The position numbers and the translations under genes were made by a program. DNA of 64,000 nt, from assembly GCA_951213105.1 (NCBI GenBank), contig OX578152.1, positions 101,084,568-101,148,567 of the forward strand, read 5' to 3'. Source of the DNA: Amaurobius ferox (taxonomy: Eukaryota; Arthropoda; Arachnida; Araneae; Amaurobiidae). The notes under the pieces are model-generated. The model saw only the letters and a program-made list of their open reading frames with translations. It had not been told where the DNA came from and ran no database searches. Below are positions 54,668 through 64,000 of this stretch, piece by piece; position 1 is the first letter of the stretch; each line of letters begins with the position of its first letter.

Positions 54668-55270
54668 TGAAAAGTGTTCATGACTTTGTTCATTCTGCCT
54701 GTCTGTCCCTTCACAGGATAACTGCCGTAAAAATCATTTTATCAAAATGAAATTTTAGTATGTTGTTGAGCCAGTCTGGGGCATATGGTAATATAAGTGA
54801 ATAATATCACACAATTAGTTTGGGATTGAACACGGGTTGAAAAAGTGAAATTCTTTGAATACAATGGGACCTCATTTTTCAAACATTTTTAAGCAAAGTT
54901 AAAATTCACAAATTGCTTCGAAAATTTTCGTAAATATTCAAATTATTCCATAAAATATATAAAAAAAATTCAGCAAAATATGTTTGGTGGATTTTTACAT
55001 AAAAAATAATAATTACACCCATATTATATGAAGAGATTACGTGACACACTTCAAAATATAAAATGGCATCCAATTTTTTATTCCCAGTGTGAAAATCGTG
55101 ATTTTTTAAGTTCTTCTAAACCCCTATTTAGTATTGCATTCGTCTTAAAACCCTTTTATTTTTGCGTACTGTCTGTGCATTTATATCCTGTGCCAAAGCC
55201 ATTACAATATTTTCGAGTTTAAATGATCATCAAACTTTGATTATTTCTACAACGAAACCTAATTTTAATG
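54668..55270 (-). repeat. Repeat C, copy 4
   Basis: Inverse orientation. It runs from GTTGAAAAGTGTTCATGAC through CACGGGTTGAAAAAGTGAAA to ATTTCTACAACGAAACC. It matches copy 2 including that copy's extra upstream part. Confidence 0.75.
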
Positions 55271-55374
55271 GATGCAGAATGTAAACAAGTGATTGTAAGG
55301 TGAGTTGCATAAGTAATTGCCGAAAATTTTTCACGCAACAAGTGAGATGCTTAAATAAAATTGCAGATATGTTA

Positions 55375-55480
55375 ATTTTATAGATGTTTAAATAAAATTG
55401 CATTTCAGTTGAAAAATACTTCATAATCAATGCTTTATGCATGATTGATCTGTCTTGCTTATTGGATTTCGTATTTTCAC
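55375..55480 (-). repeat. Repeat G copy
   Basis: Inverse match to 40375-40480. Confidence 0.6.
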
Positions 55481-55757
55481 CCCCAGTCAAGCAATCACAG
55501 TACGGAAGAGATTAAACTTTTTTTGCGACAAATTTAAAAATAAAACATAATTATTTACTATCCTGAAACCCCGGGTGACCTAAAAGACTAAATCTTTACA
55601 CACTCATAAATTGTTTAAATAACATTCGAAAGGTAGCTACAATGAAACAGTTATGTAATATTTATATTAGATAAGTATGGCATAAGTACAGCAAAGCAAC
55701 GCCAGTTGAATTATCTGTATTGAAACGACAAACTTTGGCTCGGCACACTTTCTTTTT

Positions 55758-56540
55758 ACTTTCCCTGCAATACATGGTAATGTATAAGGAAAGTATTGGA
55801 ATCATGACGAAAATCGGAACTCGAGTTTTCGACGGATCTACACGTTAAGAGACCTCTAGAACACGAAAAAACTATTTTTAGGGTGATGTTTGCGTGTCTG
55901 TCTGTCTGTGCAATGTATGTATTCACGCTACCTGAAAAACTAATAGACCGAATTTCATGAAATTTGGTAGGTAAGTCACTTGGATATGACCCTGGTGCTG
56001 ATTAGTTTTTGGTACGATTCGAAAAAACGGAACCCGCCTTTTTTTGCGAAATGGCCCGTAAAAATTTCATGTATCCACTCTAGTTATATACTAATTGACC
56101 AAATTTCACAAAATTTAGTAGATAAGTTACATCTAGGACACTCTGGTGCTGATTAGAGTTTGGCATGATTAGGGAAAGAACAAACTGAATTTTTTTACGA
56201 AGTGGCAAGCAAAAATCTAAAATAAAATACTACGTATGCTCAAATATATCAATTAAATGCTTGTTTTATACATAATATTCAGCAATGAAGAGAATAAGAC
56301 CAACTTCATTACACTAGGACTGTTTTCGAGATATTTTAGTTTCTTCGCATTTGCGCTGCGTCACCGTTGAAAAAACGTCCAGTTACCAACTGATAACGAA
56401 AATTGAATTAAATGTGCCAATTCAATGTCAGTTTAAATAATTGTGGGCGTTATTTTGTTCAATTAAACCGTTGTGCAAACCGTTCTCGAGATATTTTAGT
56501 TTTTTCGCATTTTTGCTATGCCGATTTTGAGTCCATTATT
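55758..56540 (+). repeat. Family A-prime repeat
   Basis: Sister of family A. It starts ACTTTCCCTGCAATACATGG and contains ACTCGAGTTTTCGACGGATC, GACCGAATTTCATGAAATTT and CTGGTGCTGATTAG twice. Its end is cut by the next family A copy. Confidence 0.75.
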
Positions 56541-57462
56541 ACTTTCCTTATATGCATAATGTATAAGGAAAGTATTGTGACGGGATCGAAAATTCGAATT
56601 CGAGTTTTCGACGGGAGAGCACGTTTCAAGCATCCCAGATCACGAATCAAACATTTTTGAAATGATGTCTGTGTGTGTGTGTGTGTGTCAGTGAGACTGT
56701 GGAAACGATAACTGACGAATGAATGGACCGATTCGAGCAAAATTTGGTACAAAAATCTCAATCCGTAAACACTGGAAGCCTATTGTTTCTACACGCAATC
56801 GAATGTTAAGATCCCCCCTAAATTTTCGAATGAAATCTTGAGAAAATCGTCAAAAAATCAAAACCCCTAATAAAGTTACGCAAATAGACGCTTCTTATGT
56901 AATTTTTCATTAGAAAACGATTGGCTTAAATTTTAGAACGTTAACATGAACCGTTCTCGAGATATTGCATATTTTTCAAAAAAATTATCAAAGTGTTACA
57001 TAAAATAAAAAAAAAATATTTCCTATTAAGAAACATATTCACTTTTCATATGTAATTCCATGCGATAAATTTGGTGACATCATTCTCGTAGATCTAGCTC
57101 GCTCCATTCATGAAAAAAAATACTTTGAGTAATACTTTTGCATTTGAACGTCAATAGTCACTTATCTGCTGTAAGAAAAACTTATTTCTCCGTCCATAAC
57201 ACTTGGCGAGATTTTGGCGACGAATTTGGAGGAATATCGCCAACTTGGCGACATTTTTAATTGTTGCCAAATTAACAAAAATCTCGCCAAATGGATAAAA
57301 ATGACGCTAAATCAATGAAAATAACGACTAATTGAAGAAAATTCAATATCATGGAAAGAATATAAGTATCTACTATAAGAACAGCATAACGTTTATTTTT
57401 AGCTGTAAAAGTAGTAAATTCATTGCATTATATAAGGAAAATCATGTGCTGCCTACATCAGA
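56541..57462 (+). repeat. Family A repeat, full copy
   Basis: ACTTTCCTTATATGCATAAT to GCCTACATCAGA, with (GT)n at 56670-56688. It is inserted at the end of an A-prime copy. Confidence 0.8.
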
Positions 57463-57601
57463 TTTTTTCTTCTCTGGACCCAACTCAAAAGACATCTCGC
57501 TAAACACAAGTATACCTTTCTTTGAACTTCCCAATGCCAAGAAGTCAATTGTCCTCCCAAGAGGTAAATTGTCACCAAACCAAGAATTTCCACCTCCTTT
57601 T

Positions 57602-58513
57602 ACTTTCCATGTAATACACGGTAATGTATAGGGAAAGTATTGGAATCTTGCCGAAAATCGTAACTCGAGTTTTCGACGGATCTACATGGTTTGGGACCGC
57701 TAGAATTCGAAATAAACAATTTTTAGCATGACTTCTGTGTGTGTGTCTGTCTGTCCAATGTATGTATCCAGTCTAACTCAAAAACTAATGGACCGAATTT
57801 CATAAAATTTGGAAGGTAAGTCAGTTGAGTGTGACCCTGGTGCTGATAAGTTTTTGGTACGATTCGGGATAAAACAATACGCCTTTTTTGCAAAATGGCC
57901 CGCAAAAATCATCAAAATCTAAAATAAAAAACTACGTATGCTCAAATATATCCATTAAAGGCTTGTTTAATACGTAATTTTTAACGAAGAAAAGAATAAG
58001 AACATCCGCAAAAATTGCCTGTATCAATTCTGTTTGAAAAACTAATTGATCAAATTTCAAAAAATTTAGTAGATAAGTCATATGTAGGTTACCCTAGTGC
58101 TGATTAGATTTTGGTACGATTCGGAAAAAAGTAACCTGCTCTTCTTCTGCGAAATGGACAGCTATAATCGTCAAAATCTAAAATAATATACGACATTAGC
58201 TGAAATATATCAATTAAATGCTTGTTTTATACATAATTTTTGAAAATGAAAGGAATAAGACCAACCCCATTACACTAAGGCTAGCCGTTCTCAAAATATT
58301 TATTTTTTTCGCATTTACGCTGCGCCACTGTTTAAAAACAGTCCATTTACCAACTGAGAACAAAAATAGTCAGTGTCATTTTTTTAGTTCAGTGTCATTT
58401 TAAATAATTGTTGGCGTTATTTTGTGCAATTAAACCCAATATAATGAATTATTGAAGAAATAGAGAATGTGAATGTGAGTCTGCAGGGAAAGTCATGTGC
58501 TGCCAACATCAGA
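57602..58513 (+). repeat. Family A-prime repeat, full copy
   Basis: ACTTTCCATGTAATACACGG to CTGCAGGGAAAGTCATGTGC and AACATCAGA. Confidence 0.8.
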
Positions 58514-59255
58514 TTTTTTTTTCCCTGGAAGGATAAAAGGTGTTGCTAACGTTGAAAATTGGAAGTTTCAGAAGTTGAAACACGAATTACTATTCAAATA
58601 TACTAATCCCAAATTAATTCGAAAGTCTAAAAAAAAAATCTTAAAACAAAGCCAGAAGTATAAGCTATCGATGATTGTTTTTCAAATTGTGAAGCGGTTG
58701 ATAGTTACTTTTTTATAGAGCATTTAAGAAGGTGATGTTTCTATCTAAGAAATTTTGATGTCACTCCATTTCAAAATATATTTAAAATAAAATTTTAAAA
58801 ATGAATGAAAGAGATCAATGCATTAAACTGTCTGCAATCATGTGCAAAAATAGAATTTTAAATTATTCAATTGCTAATATGTAATTTGCGGAGAACTTCC
58901 CCCATAGGTTAACATGGGCATGGAAGTTAATTGAAGCGCCGCCTTAATATAGATATTATGGAGAAATGCTTTTCCGATAATGGCTGTATGACACCTTCTC
59001 TCTACACCTATATCTTATGTTGTCTTACCTAGTCCATTTGAGGTCAGGAAAAGTCACACTTACAACCGTACCATCTTTCCCCTAATCCTTCACCTCTATA
59101 GGAACGACTTTCGGACCTACAGATTTAACATGCTTGTGTGATCTGTCAATATGTGAACTGTAGTGTGGAAAAAAATGTTATACTACGGAACATAAGTAGT
59201 ACAAAAATTATAAAAAAGCATCAGACCTAGCCCAGAAAAATATCTTTTACCTTTT
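58514..59255. other. No gene; old SINE B relic
   Basis: 59068-59150 reads ACCATCTTTCCCCTAATCC, ACCTCTATAGGAACGACTTT and CGGACCTACAGATTTAACAT, a strongly diverged minus copy of SINE B including part of its head region. The rest shows nothing. Confidence 0.5.
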
Positions 59256-59809
59256 ACTTTCTCTGCAATACAAGGTAATGTATAGGAAAAGTATTGGAAT
59301 CATGCCGAAAATCGCATTTCGAGTTTTCGACGGATCTACACGTTTCGAGACCTCTAGAATACGAAAACACTATTTTTAGCGTGATGTCAGTGTGTGTGTG
59401 TGCGTGTGTGTCTGTCTGTGCAGATTTTGTATCCACACTAACACTAACGCACCGAATTTCATAAAATTTGGTAGCAGTCACTTGTGGGAGAATCTGGTGC
59501 TGATTAGTTTTGAGTACGATTCGGGAGAAAAGAACCCGCCTTTTTTTGCGAAATGGTCCGCAAAAATCATCAAAATCTAAAATAAAAAACTACGTATGCT
59601 CAAATATATCCATTAAAGGCTTGTTTAATACGTAATTTTTAACGCAGAAAAGAATAAGAACACCAGGACTAGCCGTTCTCGAGATACTTTAGTTTTTTCG
59701 TATTTTCTCTATGCCACGTTTGAAAATAATAAGATAGATAAATAAAGAGTAATAAAAAAGAGAACGTGGATATAAGTCTGCAGGGATAGTCATGTTCTGC
59801 CCACATCAG
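59256..59809 (+). repeat. Family A-prime repeat, shorter copy
   Basis: ACTTTCTCTGCAATACAAGG to CTGCCCACATCAG, with an internal deletion relative to 57602-58513. Confidence 0.75.
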
Positions 59810-60479
59810 CTAATTTAAATTTGTCCTGGACATTTCTTTCCCTGAAATTGATAAATGAATATTATTGAAAAGTTTAAATTTTATTGACTTCTGATTGGTA
59901 ACGCAATGTATTTTCGAGTCATATGAACATTATTCTGTTGACAGACAATATTCCTGCATTTGCTTGTGTTTCTTCACTCTCTACACGATTTGGGACATCT
60001 GGAAAGCGAAAAAACTATTTTTAGAGTGACGAACGTGTGTGCGTGTCTGTCTGTCTGTGCAGATTTTGTATCCACTCTAATTCAAAAAGTAATTGACCGA
60101 ATTTTATGAAATTTTAAAAGTAAGTCACTTGTGGGATACCCTAGTTCTGATTAGATGTTGGTACGATCCGGAGAAAAGAACCGACGTGTTTTTGCGAAAT
60201 GGCCCTCAAAAATCGTTAAATAAGTAAAAAAAATGTGTGCCCAAATACACGACAAGCCATTAAAATTGCTACACCACGACGGCGGCATGCAACAAATGTC
60301 AAATTTGCATGAAAGGTATTACATGCTGGGATATGCAAATGATTAGTTAGCATTGCAGCGCATTCGAACAAAGCAGGCATGAATAAAGTCATCTACTGTA
60401 TAAAATGGAAGATTGCACAACGGGTTTCACATTCAGAAATCGCATTTGAACGTTGGTTGGTTGTGTGAAGGTCGTGTTA

Positions 60480-61861
60480 TGCCTCGTGTAAGAAGAAGAA
60501 ACTCCTACCAGCATATGTTGAAATTTGACCGCGGCAGGATCGCGGCCTATCGGGACTGCGGTTTATCGTTCCGCGACATTTCTGCTCGTGTTGGTCGGGA
60601 TCCCAAGACTGTCAGGCGAATATGGAATCGATGGGTGCTGAAGGCCATACTGAATACCATGCAGGATCTCAGCGGCCCTGGGCCGGCCCCTAACGCCTGA
60701 GAAGACAGATATGTTGTCATCTCGGTCTTGCGGGATTGTACAGCCACGTCACGTATCCTGATTCAGAAATGTTTGCAGAACGACAAGTGTCAGCACGGAC
60801 AGTGCGACGACGTCTACAGCAGCACGGCGACCATTGTTGCGGCTTCCCTTGGCGCTGATGAAGAGACAGCCGCACCTGCACTGGTGCGACGACACTCGAC
60901 ACAGGAGTTGCACCATGTCGTCTTTTCAGACGATTCCCGGTTCTGCGTACAGCATCATGATGGACGTAAACGTGTCTGGAGGCATCGAGAAAACGAACGT
61001 TGCCAATTTACTTTCGTCATTGTCATACTGCAACAGCACCTGCTCCCCCATCCCCGGGACTGCCCACTCTCTGAGTGCTGCAGGGATCTTAGCTCTGTAG
61101 CTCTGATCCTCCAACCAGGGGGAGTAAATAAATCCGGGGAACCGGCTGTCGAGCTTCGGCGAGGCAGTGCGACCTCGGACACTTCCAGGTGGCTGTGCTC
61201 GCATGGACTGCGCCTATTCATGACCTGAGCCTAGATCTGGCTGGCGACTGGGGTCAGGCTCGGGGGGTAATTCTTCGGACCTTGCCCGGTGAATGATTCT
61301 GCCGAATACTTTACCCTGGCTGCGGCTTTGCTGGATGAGAGAAAATGTTCACACGCAGCAAGACTTTATATCGGCATAAACCAACAGGTTGCCGTGGCTA
61401 GTTGTTTAATCCTGCCCCAGCACCTGCCGTGATGGTATGAGGTGCCATTGGATACACATGTCGGTCACCTCTTGTTCGCATAGCCGGTAATGTGGACATC
61501 TGCAGTTACATTTCTGACATGTTAAGGTCAGTGGCTGTACCTTTCTTCGAGGGATCTCTCAACAAGATAATGCACGACCGCATATTGCCCATGCTGTCAA
61601 AACCTTCCTCGATACAGGGGGTGTTCGACTGTTGCCCTGGCCAGTACGTTTTCCAGATCTGTCACCCCTTGAGAGCATCTGGTCATGGGTTGCCGATAGA
61701 CTGGCACGCCACCACTCGCCAGCTACTATGATTAATGATCTCTGTCATAGAGTTGAAGCCGCATGGAATGACGTAACCGTATCTGTCATCCAAGTACATG
61801 TCGACTCGATGCCCAGCCGGATTACAGCCGTTGTTGCTGTCAGAGGTGGCAGCTTTATGTA
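60480..61861 (+). pseudogene. Tc1 transposase, broken
   Basis: The start is MPRVRRRNSYQHMLKFDRGR and the paired-like helix-turn-helix DISARVGRDPKTVRRIWNRW is nearly intact. Later come FSDDSRFCVQHHDGR (first catalytic Asp region), GAIGY and SPLVRIAGNVD, and RFPDLSPLESIW with RVEAAWNDV near the end. There are stops after the N-terminal domain and before GAIGY, frameshifts, and a foreign insertion at 61005-61387, so it is inactive. Confidence 0.85.
61005..61387. other. GC-rich insertion within Tc1 transposase
   Basis: About 383 bp of sequence not belonging to the transposase, bracketed by GTTGCC at 60999-61004 and 61388-61393. GC content is well above the surrounding DNA. It is open in one frame with the upstream codons to 61228, but no protein family was recognised. 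Confidence 0.6.
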
Positions 61862-62312
61862 AGGAATTCTGCATGCTGTGTACTCCAAACCACCTGCAAA
61901 TTTAATCATGTCTTCCTTCCATTATACTGTATATGTACAATAAATAAGATTCTGCTATTTGGTTTCCTTCCTGGTGAAGCAATTTTAACGGCCAGCAGTG
62001 TACATCATTTAAATGCTTATTTTAAACATAATTTTTGACGACGAAAATTATAAGACCAACCCCATTACTCTAGGACTACCCGTTCTTGAGATATATTAGT
62101 TTTTTCGCACTTCACTATAAGTTACTTTTGAAAATAAGCCCAGTTACCAAATGAAATCAAAAATTGAATTAAAAGCGGAAATTCAGTGTCTTTTAAAATA
62201 ATTATGGATATTATTTTGTGAAGTAAAACTGACTAATGAATTATTGAAGACATAAAAAGAAAGTAAATATGAGACTGCAGAGAAAGTCATGTGCTGCCCA
62301 CATCAGATTTTT

Positions 62313-62931
62313 AATTTTCCTGCAATACACGGTAATATATATGGAAAGTATTGGCATCATGGCGAAAATCGCAACTCGAGTTTTCGATGGGTCTACACGT
62401 TTTACGACCTCTGGAACACGAAAATCTATCTTTTATGTTTCTGTGGAATGTATGTATCCACTCTAACTCAACTTATAGACCAAATTTCATAAAATTTTAT
62501 AGGTAAGTCTCTTGTGTGTGACACTGGTGCTGATTAGATTTTGGTACGATTCTGGATAAAATAATTTGCTCTTTCCTTTTTTTTATTTGCGCGAAATGGC
62601 CCGCAAAAATCTCATGAATCCGCTCTGGCTACGGAACGAATTGACTAAATTTCACAAAATATGGTAGATAAGTCACTTATGGGAAACCCTAGTGCTAATT
62701 AGATTTTGGTATGATTCGAAATAGAAGAACCTGCGTTTTGTTTACCATATAGCCCGCAAAAATCCTAAAAATCTAAAATAATAGACTATGCTCAAATGTA
62801 CCAATTAGATGTTTATTTTATACATAATGTTTGACGAGAAAAAGATAAAACCAACCCAATTACTCTAGGACTAACCGTTTTCGAGATATTTGACATTTTT
62901 CGCGTTTTTGTCAAGTTACGAAATGAAAACA
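62313..62931 (+). repeat. Family A-prime repeat, partial
   Basis: From CCTGCAATACACGGTAATAT to the TTTTCGAGATATTTGACATT block, where it meets an inverted copy. Confidence 0.7.
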
Positions 62932-62936
62932 AAAAA

Positions 62937-63652
62937 TCTGTTGTTCGCAGCACATGACTTTCCCTGCAGACTCAAATTCATATTTCCTTTATTTCTTCAA
63001 AAATTCATTAGATTGAGTTTAATTGCACAAAATAACACTAAATTTGCATTTTTATTTCAATTTGTCTTTTCATTTGGCAATTGGAAATTTTTCCGAAAGC
63101 GGCGTAACAAAAATGCAAGAAATCTCAAATATCTTGAGAACGGTCAGTCCTACAGTTTAACGGAGTGTGTTATATTCCTTTTCTCGTCAAAAATTGTGTA
63201 TGAACTAAGAATTTTAATTGATACATTTGAACATACGTAGTCTTTTTTTAGATATTGGCGATTTTTGCGGACCATTTCGTAAAATAATTGCAAGTTGTTA
63301 TTTTAGCTAGAGTGAATACATGAGATTTTTGAGGGTCTTTTCGCAAAAAAAGGCAGGTTCTTTTTTCCCATATTGTACCAAAAATAAATCAGCACCAGGG
63401 TCACACCCAACGGTCTTACCTACCAAATTTTATGAAATTCGGTCCATTAGTTTTTGAGTTAGAGTGGATACATACATTGGACAGACTGACAGACACACAG
63501 ACAGACAAACACACACACAGACGTCACGCTAAATATAGTATTTTCGTATTCTAGCGGTCTCGAAACGTGTAGATCCGTCGAAAACTCGAGTTGCGATTTT
63601 CGACGTAATTCCAATACTTTCTCTATACATTACCCTGTATTGCCGGGAAAGT
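62937..63652 (-). repeat. Family A-prime repeat, inverted copy
   Basis: TCTGTTGTTCGCAGCACATG to the terminal hairpin region ending CCGGGAAAGT. It has (ACAG)n and (CA)n at 63486-63518. Confidence 0.75.
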
Positions 63653-63657
63653 AAAAA

Positions 63658-64000
63658 TCTGATGTGGGCAGCACATGACTTTCCCTGCAGACTTATATTC
63701 ACGTTCTCTTTATTTTAATTAAATTTTATTCACATTTAATTCAATTTTCGTTCTCAATTGATAATTGAACTTATTTTCAAAGTTGGTGTAGAGAAAATAC
63801 GAAAAAACTAAAATACCTCGAGAACGGCTACTCTTAGTGTAGTGGGATTGGTCTTATTCTTTTCTTCGTTAAAAATTACGTGCAAAACAATCATTTAATC
63901 GATGTATTAAACATACGTAGTTTTTATTTTAGATCTTGACAATTTTTGAGGGCCATCTATCAAAAAAGACAGGTTATTTTTTTCCGAATCGTACCAAAAT
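63658..64000 (-). repeat. Family A-prime repeat, runs off the window
   Basis: TCTGATGTGGGCAGCACATG onward. It is placed head-to-tail after the previous inverted copy and truncated by the end of the window. Confidence 0.75.

Larger units (their letters stand above)
60248..62000 (+). mobile_element. Tc1-type transposon, decayed
   Basis: TA duplication at 60246-60247 and 62001-62002. The termini share CCATTAAAATTGCTACACCA (left) and the inverse of TGGTGAAGCAATTTTAACGG (right), with the outermost bases diverged. Length is 1.75 kb, longer than the usual 1.6 kb because of an internal insertion. Confidence 0.85.
59985..62307 (+). repeat. Family A-prime repeat split by Tc1
   Basis: The front half ends at CCCAAATA (60247). 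The back half resumes at CATCATTTAAATGCTTATTT after 62002 and ends CACATCAGA. Removing the Tc1 element restores family text. Confidence 0.75.

Overview
This is an AT-rich, repeat-dense nuclear window from an animal, most likely an araneomorph (orb-weaver type) spider. The evidence is a spider-style MATH-BTB gene split by a GT-AG intron, tRNA-headed SINEs with (CAA)n tails, Tc1/mariner, Ty3/gypsy and reverse-transcriptase relics, and no sign of bacterial gene organisation. The species call rests on family resemblance from memory and was not checked against a database.

Layout. 1-1540: interspersed repeats and two perfect hairpins. 1537-10572: the most unusual object, a roughly 9.0 kb unit made of two nearly identical inverted arms of about 3.0 kb around a 3.0 kb unique centre. 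The centre holds one intact 383-codon gene (5689-6840, minus) with two PC4-like single-stranded-DNA-binding repeats and a C-terminal Cys/His cluster. 10573-23391: many copies of one short non-autonomous repeat, here called family A, plus a tRNA-headed repeat, a roughly 232 bp tandem array with inverted partners, and a small MITE-like element. 23597-28732: a two-exon MATH-BTB (SPOP/TDPOZ-like) gene with a 4.2 kb intron and an in-frame TGA before about 60 further open codons. 28733-42444: a decayed mariner element, two decayed copies of an unusual reverse-transcriptase element, SINEs, and several copies of another repeat (family C). 42440-54486: a complete Ty3/gypsy LTR retrotransposon on the minus strand. 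It has about 1.03 kb LTRs, a 5 bp target duplication ATAAG, gag, and pol joined by a TTTAAAC -1 frameshift site. It sits inside a family A copy. 54487-64000: mainly a sister repeat family (A-prime), one copy of which is split by a decayed Tc1 element that itself carries a GC-rich insertion.

Only three protein genes look intact or nearly so: the PC4-like gene, the MATH-BTB gene, and the gypsy gag-pol pair. The rest is layered mobile DNA. The nesting gives relative ages: gypsy into family A, Tc1 into A-prime, A into the tRNA-headed repeat, and SINEs into A and into the gypsy 3' region.
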